Origin: Halarcobacter anaerophilus
GTDB lineage: Bacteria > Campylobacterota > Campylobacteria > Campylobacterales > Arcobacteraceae
Length of the DNA: 64,000 nt
NCBI RefSeq assembly: GCF_006459125.1
Contig: NZ_CP041070.1
Coordinates: 62,001 to 126,000, forward strand
Reading direction: 5' to 3'
A program made the position numbers and the translations under genes. Positions 25,938-33,073 of this stretch are shown here, piece after piece (the first letter of the stretch is position 1; each line of letters begins with the position of its first letter). The notes under the pieces were generated by a model. That model worked only from the letters and a program-made list of their open reading frames with translations, searched no databases and had not been told where the DNA came from.

Positions 25938-27185
25938 TTATAGATTCTCTACTTTATATAATTTTTTTCTCTCTTTTGAAGAAGGAATATCAAGCATTTT
26001 TCTATATTTCGTGATAGTTCTTCTTACCATTTGTAGATCAAATTTTTCATATATCATATCTAAGATATGTTGATCTGTTAGAGGAGTATCTTTATCTTCA
26101 TATTCAATCAAACTTTTTATATAGTTTTTTATTTGAGAAGATGAAAGATCTTTATTATTAACCGCGTTTGTAAAGAAGTGTTTTAAAGGGAATACTCCCA
26201 AACTGCACTCTATATATTTATTTGCGACTGCTCTGCTTATTGTTGATTCTGCAAAACCTAACTCATGGGCAAGTTCCTGCATTGAAAAAGGTTTAAGTTC
26301 TCCTCCTACAAAAAAACTAATCTGTTTTTCAACAATTAGAAGAACTATTTTATAAAGAGTAGATTTTCTTAAGTTTAGTAAATTTACCAAATCTCTTGCC
26401 TCTTTTAATTTCTCCCTTATGGTCTCGTTTTTTGAGCTGAAAGGATCTTTTACTTCAATATCCGGATAATAGGCATGATTTATTTTCACGTTTATATCTT
26501 CTCCTATATCAACATAAAAATCGGGAATAATCTGAATATTTGTATTTATATAATTAACAGCAGGAGGATTGTTAAAATATTTTATTATGTTTTTTGCATC
26601 TTCAAATCTATGGTGAGCGGCATATTTATCAAGATGGGAGATATCTTTTATGATTTTTTTTATAAAGTTATATAATTCATCGTCAATTTCTTTATCACAA
26701 GCATCCAGTTGAAAAAGGAATGATTCTGATAAATCAATTGCTGCAACTCCTGCAGGTTCAAGTCTTGAAAATCTTTGCCTTATAGATTCCACATACTCTT
26801 TATAAACATTGCAGGTATTTGCAATTTTTTCTATATCTCCTTCAAAATATCCCTCTTCGTTTATATCACATAAAATTTCAAAAGCGACTTTTTGCGAGTT
26901 TGGCGTGGGAAAATTAGGAGAACATATCTGCTCGCTTATTTTATCGTTTAAAGATTCACTGTATAAAGCAAGAGATTCAATAAATTCTCCGCTTGTACCT
27001 TGAGGCATAAAATTATTATAAAACTCTTTTGGCTTTTTTATCTCTAAAAAAGGATTTTCATATGAGACATTTTTTAGATGTTTCTCTAGGTCTTGAAGTG
27101 AAGTTTGCAGCATAGGCAGCCACATCTTCAAAGATAAGTTAAGGTTTTGCTTCTGTGCTACTGAGGTACTAAGTGTTTGTGCCAT
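25938..27185 (-). CDS. rpoN: RNA polymerase sigma-54 factor RpoN
   Basis: Sigma-54 recognises GG-N10-GC promoters and requires an activator such as NifA. The N-terminal activator-contact region is glutamine/leucine-rich (LNLSLKMWLPMLQTSLQDLE), the core-binding domain follows, and the C-terminal RpoN box is seen as VRRTITKYRKML. The start is placed at ATG 27185 (MAQTLSTS); a TTG at 27224 adds 13 non-conserved residues. It lies about 60 nt after the ferredoxin gene in a nif operon driven by a sigma-54 promoter at 30157. Epsilonproteobacteria also use sigma-54 for flagella, so it may serve both regulons or be a second copy. Confidence 0.95.
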   Translation of the reverse strand: MAQTLSTSVAQKQNLNLSLKMWLPMLQTSLQDLEKHLKNVSYENPFLEIKKPKEFYNNFMPQGTSGEFIESLALYSESLNDKISEQICSPNFPTPNSQKVAFEILCDINEEGYFEGDIEKIANTCNVYKEYVESIRQRFSRLEPAGVAAIDLSESFLFQLDACDKEIDDELYNFIKKIIKDISHLDKYAAHHRFEDAKNIIKYFNNPPAVNYINTNIQIIPDFYVDIGEDINVKINHAYYPDIEVKDPFSSKNETIREKLKEARDLVNLLNLRKSTLYKIVLLIVEKQISFFVGGELKPFSMQELAHELGFAESTISRAVANKYIECSLGVFPLKHFFTNAVNNKDLSSSQIKNYIKSLIEYEDKDTPLTDQHILDMIYEKFDLQMVRRTITKYRKMLDIPSSKERKKLYKVENL

Positions 27186-27243
27186 AATATTTATTATGCC
27201 AAAATCCCAAAAGGAATTTGGCAATTTTTTGTATACTTTTTGA

Positions 27244-27540
27244 TTAGTATTTTATTCTAACTACACCGTTAGGTTTAACAACTTTCATTTGACAAGAAAG
27301 TCTAGTGTTATCTGTACATGTACCTGCGCAAGACTCTTTTATAACTTTTACCTCTTTTTCATTGATAGGAGATAAAAATTCCATACCTTGTTCTACTTCA
27401 ACTACGCAAGTTCCACACTCTCCATCTCTACATCCAAACGGTAAAGCCGAACCTGAAGCTTCAACTACATCTTGAATTGTACTTCCGGGTTTAACATTAA
27501 TTGCTAAAAAATCATTAATAATTTCTACTCTTGTTGTCAT
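27244..27540 (-). CDS. [2Fe-2S] ferredoxin, plant type
   Basis: A 98-residue electron carrier. The cluster motif is C-x4-C-x2-C (FGCRDGECGTC, about residues 36-46), with the fourth Cys in RLSCQMKV. An insert of acidic and cysteine-containing sequence (KESCAGTCTDNT) adds two more cysteines. It lies 10 nt after a degenerate ferredoxin-fold gene and upstream of rpoN. It is expected to deliver electrons to nitrogenase or to cofactor assembly proteins. Confidence 0.9.
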   Translation of the reverse strand: MTTRVEIINDFLAINVKPGSTIQDVVEASGSALPFGCRDGECGTCVVEVEQGMEFLSPINEKEVKVIKESCAGTCTDNTRLSCQMKVVKPNGVVRIKY

Positions 27541-27549
27541 TTTTTTTCC

Positions 27550-27888
27550 TTATTTCTTTTTAAATGGTTTTACTAAAATATCGCCTTTGATAAGCATCAT
27601 AGGTGCAATTCTAACTTTTGGGCTAATAGTGAATTGTTGACATTGATGAGCCTCTTCTTTTGAAATTGCTCCATATTTAACAAGAAGGTCTAACTCTTCA
27701 TCTTCCATATAACTTGTAGGTTCTTCATCCGCAAGATTTTCAACACTAATTAAACATTTAGAATAATCCGTACTTGAAGGGATAGGAACACCTTTCTCCT
27801 TTGCTAATCTTACAATCGGTTCACCTATTTTTGCATCATAAACACCGTCAGTTTCCAGGTCAAAATGCATAAAAATAACTCTTGCCAT
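27550..27888 (-). CDS. Ferredoxin-fold protein lacking cluster cysteines
   Basis: A 112-residue protein starting at ATG 27888, with AAGGAG eight bases upstream; the longer frame from 27957 has no ribosome site. The order of motifs mirrors the [2Fe-2S] ferredoxins: IGEPIVRLAKEKGVPIP, then SSTDYSKCLISVENL where the CxxxxCxxC loop should be, an acidic EDEELDLLVKYGAIS, and a closing IKGDILVKPF. Only one loop cysteine remains, so it probably cannot hold a [2Fe-2S] cluster. It sits between nifZ and the genuine ferredoxin. It may be a partner or regulator; function unknown. Confidence 0.7.
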   Translation of the reverse strand: MARVIFMHFDLETDGVYDAKIGEPIVRLAKEKGVPIPSSTDYSKCLISVENLADEEPTSYMEDEELDLLVKYGAISKEEAHQCQQFTISPKVRIAPMMLIKGDILVKPFKKK

Positions 27889-27977
27889 ATATCTTCTCCT
27901 TTCCTTAGATTGGTTTTTATACCAAGCCATACGAAAAAGTTCTTTAAACTCTTTCATTTGACTTGGTATTAAAACTA

Positions 27978-28385
27978 TTAATCTTTTTTGTAATGCTCTT
28001 CTCTATGTTTTCTCATATATTCGAGTTCTTCTTCAACTTCATCTCTGTAATCTTCTAATGCTTCAAGTTCATTTTCTCGACAGCCAACGATTTCTACAGG
28101 TGCTTCTTCTACACCTAAAAAATGAACTTCATATACTCTGATTACTTGTAAAAACTCTCCTATTGATTTTATGTAACCTACTGCACCTTGGGGCATCATA
28201 AGAGTTCCTATCGGAGAGTGGGGATAAGTTCCGTCATTTACTATCTCTTTGATAAGTTTGACTTTTTGCCCTATTCCGAATTTAGGTTTCTCTTCATCTT
28301 TACCTGATCTACTGGCAGTTACACTATCATATAGAACTGTATCGGGGTTTACAATAGATTCGTGATTTATTCCTTTAGCAGCCAC
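27978..28385 (-). CDS. nifZ: Nitrogen fixation protein NifZ
   Basis: NifZ assists maturation of the P-cluster in NifDK. The family block is clear: FGIGQKVKLIKEIVNDGTYP, then GTLMMPQGAVGYIKSIGEFL, IRVYEVHFLG and VGCRENELEAL. A C-terminal charged coiled-coil tail (EEELEYMRKHREEHYKK) follows. The start is GTG 28385, five bases after AAGGAGG, inside the last codons of nifW (11-nt overlap), so nifW and nifZ are translationally coupled. Confidence 0.92.
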   Translation of the reverse strand: MAAKGINHESIVNPDTVLYDSVTASRSGKDEEKPKFGIGQKVKLIKEIVNDGTYPHSPIGTLMMPQGAVGYIKSIGEFLQVIRVYEVHFLGVEEAPVEIVGCRENELEALEDYRDEVEEELEYMRKHREEHYKKD

Positions 28386-28722
28386 AAGAACCTCCTTTAT
28401 GATCCATAGGTGTTCCCGCGCTACTTCCGCAAGAAGCACAGCCTTCTAATTTTCCTGTCTCATACATATTCCAAACTTCTGCCGCACTTGGTGCATGTCC
28501 GTTTTTATAATCTCCGTAAACTCTTAATAATGAAAATTTTAAAAACTCTAAAAGTTTGTTCTCATCACTTATTGAATCCAAACCTTTTTTTATAAGATTT
28601 CCATACTCTTTCATCATATGAAATCTTTTTACATTAATTAATGCCTGGTCAAACTCAATATTAAAAAATTTGAAATAATCTTCTGTATCTCTTAATTTGT
28701 AAAACTCTTCCACAGTTCCCAT
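28375..28722 (-). CDS. nifW: Nitrogenase-stabilizing protein NifW with Cys-rich tail
   Basis: NifW protects or stabilises the MoFe protein during maturation. The family signature is EDYFKFFNIEFDQALINVKR (residues 14-33) followed by FHMMKEYGNLI and the region around SLLRVYGDYK. The C-terminus is unusual: GCASCGSSAGTPMDHKGGSCGC carries four cysteines in CxxC and CxC pairs, which could bind metal. AAGGAT precedes the ATG. It overlaps nifZ by 11 nt. Confidence 0.88.
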   Translation of the reverse strand: MGTVEEFYKLRDTEDYFKFFNIEFDQALINVKRFHMMKEYGNLIKKGLDSISDENKLLEFLKFSLLRVYGDYKNGHAPSAAEVWNMYETGKLEGCASCGSSAGTPMDHKGGSCGC

Positions 28723-28754
28723 TTTTTATCCTTCATCTATTTTATAGATTCCTT

Positions 28755-29276
28755 CTAAGCCGGTATTTGTCCTTTAAGGCTCTCTATCCAGTTAGCAATT
28801 CTTGTATCTGTTTTATCAGCTTCATTATGTTGGTCTATTGCAAGACCGCAAAGTTTTCCATCCATTTCTGCAAGGGAAAATTCATAAGCATAATCCCCTT
28901 TATCTACAAAGCCGATGCTTTTTGCACCTAAATCGGTAAAAGTTTTATGAAGTTTTCCTAATGCCGAGCAGAAGTGTTCTCCATGTTTTACACTATCTCC
29001 TGCTCCAAAGAAGGCAACGGTTTTACCTGATAAATCCATCTCTTCGTCTTGCATCTCTAACTGAGGATCTACCCAAGAAAAATGAACATCTCCTTGTCCC
29101 CAAGTTGAACTTCCTATAAAAAGAACATCATAATCTTCAAATTGCTCAATATCGTCAAAATCTTCTTCCATATTGATAACATCATCTTCTTCAATCTCAA
29201 ATGCTTCAACTAAAGCATTAGCAACAGCCATTGATGTCCCACCTGCAGTTCCACAGAAAATTCCTATTTTCGCCAT
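28755..29276 (-). CDS. nifF: Nif flavodoxin NifF
   Basis: Long-chain flavodoxin that donates electrons to NifH. The FMN phosphate loop is GTAGGTSMAVA at residues 10-20, with the isoalloxazine-binding segments GSSTWGQGDVH and FFGAGDSVKHGEHFCSA. The length of 173 residues is normal for NifF. AAGGAG lies before the ATG. Its location between nifW and the NifX-associated gene, under a sigma-54 promoter, supports the nif role over a housekeeping flavodoxin. Confidence 0.92.
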   Translation of the reverse strand: MAKIGIFCGTAGGTSMAVANALVEAFEIEEDDVINMEEDFDDIEQFEDYDVLFIGSSTWGQGDVHFSWVDPQLEMQDEEMDLSGKTVAFFGAGDSVKHGEHFCSALGKLHKTFTDLGAKSIGFVDKGDYAYEFSLAEMDGKLCGLAIDQHNEADKTDTRIANWIESLKGQIPA

Positions 29277-29300
29277 TTTAGTCTTCTCCTTATTCTTTTT

Positions 29301-29729
29301 TTAGTTTTTATATTTTTTATATTTTTCTTGAGCTTTTATAAGCAGTTTTTCACCCTCTTCTTCTAACTTTTCAAGTGTTCTAAAAGAGAATCTATGGGCA
29401 TCTTTAAACCCTTTTTCACACAGCACTATATCTTCTGCAAATACAACGACTCTTCCAAAACCTTCATGACTCATCTCCATTACAACAGAACACATAACTC
29501 CCGTAATTTTTTCAAAGGCAAGAGCTATTGCCTGGTATATAAGTCTGATATCTTGAGTTTGCATTTCATCTATATCTGCAATGATAGGGATGTTTTTTAA
29601 CTCCTCTTTCGTTTTTACGTATTTCTCTTTTAAAAGGTCTTCATTTGATTTGTTAACCCAAGTTCCAAATTGGTCAAGGGCTCTTATTTGACCGACTAAA
29701 GTATCTGTGAAAAGTTTTTTAGCATCCAT
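29301..29729 (-). CDS. NifX-associated nitrogen fixation protein (DUF269)
   Basis: A 142-residue member of the family usually found next to nifX. Recognised blocks are LVGQIRALDQFGTWVNKSNE, IPIIADIDE, IYQAIALAFEKITGVMCSVV and MSHEGFGRVVVFAEDIVL, then DAHRFSFRTLEKLEEEG. Its biochemical role is not established; it is thought to work with cofactor assembly. The ATG overlaps the nifX stop by 1 nt, so it is coupled to nifX. Confidence 0.92.
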   Translation of the reverse strand: MDAKKLFTDTLVGQIRALDQFGTWVNKSNEDLLKEKYVKTKEELKNIPIIADIDEMQTQDIRLIYQAIALAFEKITGVMCSVVMEMSHEGFGRVVVFAEDIVLCEKGFKDAHRFSFRTLEKLEEEGEKLLIKAQEKYKKYKN

Positions 29730-30124
29730 TACGCAACCTTTTTTTCAATTATTTTTTTAATAAACGGAGGAGGATTAGTGTTTAGCATATCTTGAAGTTT
29801 TTGTACCTCTTTTTCTATACTTACTACCTCTTTGTATTTGATTGTAAAGATTCCGCTATTTATAAGTTTTGCAGCAGCTATTGCTCCCACATTTGTAAAA
29901 TAGACGATATCTATATCATCTAATAAAGCAACAGTTTTATCAGTATCTTTTTCTGTTACTTTTTTTATTTCACATACATTAATAGAACTTTTGCTAATTT
30001 CATAAACTGCAAACTGCTTTGCACTACCGAAATGTGAATCGATATTTTCCAAATCTTTGGTTGCAAATGCTACTTTAATCATACCTTCACCTGAAGTATT
30101 CGAAGTTATTTTTATACTACTCAT
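29729..30124 (-). CDS. nifX: Nitrogen fixation protein NifX
   Basis: A 131-residue FeMo-cofactor precursor carrier. The family pattern KVAFATKDLENIDSHFGSAK (residues 17-36) and YEISKSSINV matches the NifX/NafY/NifB-C domain, ending in a NPPPFIKKII tail typical of NifX. An AGGA site lies eight or more bases before ATG 30124; a second ATG at 30082 is possible. It is the first gene of the operon running to rpoN. Confidence 0.93.
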   Translation of the reverse strand: MSSIKITSNTSGEGMIKVAFATKDLENIDSHFGSAKQFAVYEISKSSINVCEIKKVTEKDTDKTVALLDDIDIVYFTNVGAIAAAKLINSGIFTIKYKEVVSIEKEVQKLQDMLNTNPPPFIKKIIEKKVA

Positions 30125-30156
30125 GGCATTTTCCTAATTAATTTATTGTAGTATAT

Positions 30157-30170
30157 GCAAAAAGTGTTCC
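30157..30170 (-). promoter_or_regulatory. Sigma-54 promoter of the nifX-rpoN operon
   Basis: The minus strand reads GGAACACTTTTTGC. The predicted start near 30145 gives a leader of about 20 nt before nifX. It lies in the 55-nt gap after the hypothetical gene at 30180. Confidence 0.88.
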
Positions 30171-30179
30171 ACTGTAAAA

Positions 30180-30482
30180 TTATGATTTTTTGGCAGCTTT
30201 TATAAGTGCCAGAAAATCGATTAAATCGCTTAAAAAAAAGGCTCTGTTATCAATAAAAGAGAAATAAACATTTACAAAAGTGTTTTGCCCTATAAAGAGT
30301 TTTGCATTTTTAATAAATTCAGGAGGAAGTTGTCTGTTTATTGCCTTTTCTTTGACCAATTCTTCGCATACTTCTTCAAAAAGGAAAAAAATTTCGGCAG
30401 GTTTTTCTTGGGTAAGCATATAAATATCACTTCTAAAAAGCTCATACTTTTTAAAAATATTTAAGTAGGTTTCTTTACTCAT
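30180..30482 (-). CDS. Hypothetical protein, end of the nifN operon
   Basis: A 100-residue protein not recognised. It is mostly helical by inspection, with an N-terminal KKYELFRSDIYML segment and a hydrophobic C-terminal half (NVYFSFIDNRAFFLSDLIDFLALI) but no clear membrane helix. Its start lies 4 nt after the nitroreductase stop, with AGGAAGA upstream. It closes the nifN operon just before the nifX promoter. Confidence 0.7.
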   Translation of the reverse strand: MSKETYLNIFKKYELFRSDIYMLTQEKPAEIFFLFEEVCEELVKEKAINRQLPPEFIKNAKLFIGQNTFVNVYFSFIDNRAFFLSDLIDFLALIKAAKKS

Positions 30483-30486
30483 TGGA

Positions 30487-31737
30487 CTATCTTCCTACTG
30501 CTTGAAGATATAAAATGTTATTTTTCGTATTAAGAAAATTTTGTGTTTCATCATCAAAATATGCACCGATTCCACTTGAAGAGATATTCAAGTGAGTTGC
30601 TTTTAAACTTATTATATGAGCAAAAAAGGCACAAAAAATAACTGCTTTGGCGTACTTTTCCTCTTTTGAAGTGTAAAAAAGAGTGAAACAACTCTCTCCG
30701 GCTAATTTTTGATTAAAGGCAAGTTTTGTTTCTATCTCTTTAAAATCCCCCTCTTTTAACAAAGTTACATTTTTGTAAACTCCTCTTTTCATATCCTCTA
30801 TATTGTTGTTTATAAAAAATATTTCAATACCGAGTTTTTGGGAGATTTTAAATATATTTTCCGTTATAAAAGCAAACTCTGCTTTAGAAATCGACTCTTT
30901 TTTAAAGGCTCTTACGGATCTTCTTTTGTTAATAGCTGTCTGTAACTGCTCTTTTGATAAATTTTCAAAAAAAGAGAGTTCCTCTTTTATTTCAAAGTTC
31001 TCTTCTTCGAACTTTTTTACAAACTCTTCAATAAAAGAGTTTTTTATAAAATAGTCTGTAGGGCATACGGTAACAGGTCTTTCTCTTAATTTTTTAGGTT
31101 TTGTCTCTTTTTCATTATCTATTAAAACTGCGCCTTGAAAAAACTCCTGGCAGTTAAAACCAAACTCCTCGTTTAATCTTTTTTTATCAAAATTGAAGTT
31201 AAATGAAAAATTTATATTTTCAAGTTTCAATGAAGAGAAGATAGAAGCTAATTGATGACCTGTATCTAAAAGTAAGTATCTAATTGCTCTATTATCATAT
31301 TTCCAAGCGCTTCTAAAATATACATTGCTTATTAAAATTACAAATTTTTTAGAAGAGGTTTCATTAAAATAGTATTCAAGTCCGTCATTGCTTAATTCAT
31401 GAATTAAGCATAAAGAGTCTTCTAAAACTTCATAATGGTAAATTCCGGATAGAAATCCTTTTATTCCTCTTATTTGGATATAGATTTCACAAGGATAAAG
31501 ACCTCCCGCGCTGGGATTAGTTCTTAAATTTACCTCTTCTTTACCGTATTTTTTCGAAGTTGTGATTTTTCCGAAGTTTTTTATAAATTTTAACTCTTCA
31601 TAATCATCAAGTTTATACCTTCTAAAAAATTTTGGATAGGTTTTAAAACTCCTGGGTTGAGTTCGCCAATCTATAAATTGTGTCTGCTCAAAGGAGTTTT
31701 TTAAGGTTATATTTGTTTTATCGTGAAAGTGTTGCAT
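30487..31737 (-). CDS. SagB-type nitroreductase/dehydrogenase, tandem domains
   Basis: A 416-residue flavin-dependent oxidoreductase-like protein with two nitroreductase halves. The first half shows NPSAGGLYPCEIYIQI and GIYHYEVLEDSL, hallmarks of SagB/ThcOx dehydrogenases, plus LLLDTGHQLASIF. The second half starts at about residue 265 with NKRRSVRAFKKESISKAEF, the standard nitroreductase entry, and ends with SSSGIGAYFDDE. SagB enzymes usually oxidise azolines in peptide natural products, but no cyclodehydratase is nearby. The nif setting suggests a redox role. The gene overlaps the ankyrin gene by 20 nt. Confidence 0.82.
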   Translation of the reverse strand: MQHFHDKTNITLKNSFEQTQFIDWRTQPRSFKTYPKFFRRYKLDDYEELKFIKNFGKITTSKKYGKEEVNLRTNPSAGGLYPCEIYIQIRGIKGFLSGIYHYEVLEDSLCLIHELSNDGLEYYFNETSSKKFVILISNVYFRSAWKYDNRAIRYLLLDTGHQLASIFSSLKLENINFSFNFNFDKKRLNEEFGFNCQEFFQGAVLIDNEKETKPKKLRERPVTVCPTDYFIKNSFIEEFVKKFEEENFEIKEELSFFENLSKEQLQTAINKRRSVRAFKKESISKAEFAFITENIFKISQKLGIEIFFINNNIEDMKRGVYKNVTLLKEGDFKEIETKLAFNQKLAGESCFTLFYTSKEEKYAKAVIFCAFFAHIISLKATHLNISSSGIGAYFDDETQNFLNTKNNILYLQAVGR

Positions 31738-32170
31738 TTTTCAGCATTTTGAATATTTTAGGAGTCACGGCTAAATCAATAGCTTTAAATCCGTCAAGAT
31801 TTTCTAACGTCGCATCGGCACTGTTTTCTAAAAGAAGTTTTACAAAATCCTCTTTTCCTGCACTTGCACAATACATTAAAGCAGTAACTCCATTGTCGTT
31901 TTTAGAGTTTATATCAATACCCCCGTCAATAAGTGCATAAAAACATTCATATGATGAAGCAAAACAGGCATTCCACAAAGCACTGTTTCCGTCAACGTTT
32001 TTTATATCAAGGTTTACGCCTTTTCCTATTAACTCTTTTACAATATCGACTTTCCCTTCTCTTGCGGCTTTCATCACGGCAGAATTTCCGTATTTCCCCT
32101 GTTTATTTAAGTCGTTTATATCATAATCATTTTCTCTAAGCCAGGTTTTTGTTATATCCGTAAATGACAT
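31718..32170 (-). CDS. Ankyrin-repeat protein
   Basis: A 150-residue cytoplasmic protein with about three to four ankyrin repeats: GNSAVMKAAREGKVDIVKEL, GNSALWNACFASSYECFYAL, GVTALMYCASAGKEDFVKLL and GFKAIDLAV. The start is ATG 32170, which overlaps the upstream stop by 1 nt; a longer frame from 32185 is not needed. Ankyrin repeats mediate protein-protein contact, so a scaffold for nitrogenase assembly or for the neighbouring redox proteins is plausible. Confidence 0.85.
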   Translation of the reverse strand: MSFTDITKTWLRENDYDINDLNKQGKYGNSAVMKAAREGKVDIVKELIGKGVNLDIKNVDGNSALWNACFASSYECFYALIDGGIDINSKNDNGVTALMYCASAGKEDFVKLLLENSADATLENLDGFKAIDLAVTPKIFKMLKNATLSR

Positions 32171-32691
32171 TATACACCCATCCAATTCTCATGGGTATGA
32201 CCTTTTTGTTTAAAGTTTATTACCTCATGAAGATTCTCTTTAAATTCATCTAAATCAAAGCTGGTTTCAATGTTTGAAGGGATTTGTTTATATTTTATAA
32301 TTCCCTCTTTATCAATTATAAAAATTGATTTTGCAAGAAGTTCATCATTTATATTGACACCGAATTTAAGTGAAAAATCTTTGAAATCATTTGAAACAAA
32401 GTTTTCATCTATTTTGTAAGCATTGGTGATTTTTTCAAGATTATCATCACTGCTTTTTGTGATTATATAAACAATAGCTTTTGATTCATATTCAGATAAA
32501 ATATTGTGTAAACCGTTGTTATAGGCTTTAATACAAGGTAGAGTAATCATAATCTGAATTTTGGGTGCCATCATTCCTATAACTTTTGTCTCTTGGGTTA
32601 TCATTTTTACTCTTACGGCAGGAGCTTCAGAATCAATTTTTCTTTCTCTTTTTTTTAAAGGGAAAACTTCTTTTTTATATGTAACTTCCAT
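32170..32691 (-). CDS. Thiol peroxidase-like (redoxin) protein with TxxC motif
   Basis: A 173-residue thioredoxin-fold protein. APAVRVKMITQET, IQIMITLPCIKAYNN and AKSIFIIDKEGIIKYKQIPS align by eye with Tpx: the TLPC motif falls where the peroxidatic TxxC is expected, so this copy may be active. The start is ATG 32691, 1 nt after the stop of the next redoxin-like gene. It ends in a histidine-containing GHTHENWMG tail. It may defend nitrogenase against peroxide; compare 32693 and 4756, which have Asp at the Cys position. Confidence 0.7.
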   Translation of the reverse strand: MEVTYKKEVFPLKKRERKIDSEAPAVRVKMITQETKVIGMMAPKIQIMITLPCIKAYNNGLHNILSEYESKAIVYIITKSSDDNLEKITNAYKIDENFVSNDFKDFSLKFGVNINDELLAKSIFIIDKEGIIKYKQIPSNIETSFDLDEFKENLHEVINFKQKGHTHENWMGV

Positions 32692-32692
32692 T

Positions 32693-33073
32693 TTATAAAA
32701 TATCCTTATGTGTGATTTGACAATTTGTATCAATAATCATTAATGATTTTTTTAAGTTTTTATCTTCATCAAGCATATTAAAGAGTTTTGAAAAATCTTT
32801 ATACTCTGTTGAGATCAAACTCTCGTCAAGATCATATTTTTCAACTATGCTTTGACAAATATTTCTAGGACTAGAGGTGATTATAAAGCAATCTGCTCTG
32901 TCTCTGAAAAACTCAATTGATTCACTAAGTTTTTCATTAAACTCTTTGATATCTTTAAGTGTTATGACTACTTGAACTTTTTGTTTGGGAATTCCCAAAA
33001 GTCTGTTTCTACCGTTTATCATCTCAATAGCTATTGCAGGGACTATTGGTCTTTGTAAATTAATGCTCATCAT
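32693..33073 (-). CDS. Redoxin-fold protein, peroxidatic Cys replaced by Asp
   Basis: A 126-residue relative of the previous protein. VQVVITLKDIKEFNEKL aligns with ITLPCIKAYNN, with Asp in place of Cys; DCFIITSS, STEYKDFSKLF and KSLMIIDTNCQITHKDIL keep the rest of the fold. The end is shorter than in full Tpx proteins. It overlaps the nifN stop by 14 nt and is followed by the TLPC copy after 1 nt, so the two could form a heterodimer. Function is unknown. Confidence 0.68.
   Translation of the reverse strand: MMSINLQRPIVPAIAIEMINGRNRLLGIPKQKVQVVITLKDIKEFNEKLSESIEFFRDRADCFIITSSPRNICQSIVEKYDLDESLISTEYKDFSKLFNMLDEDKNLKKSLMIIDTNCQITHKDIL

Noticed and set aside
27550-27957. Longer form of the degenerate ferredoxin starting MKEFKELF
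   Set aside because: No ribosome site at 27957, whereas ATG 27888 has AAGGAG eight bases upstream and starts at the fold boundary.
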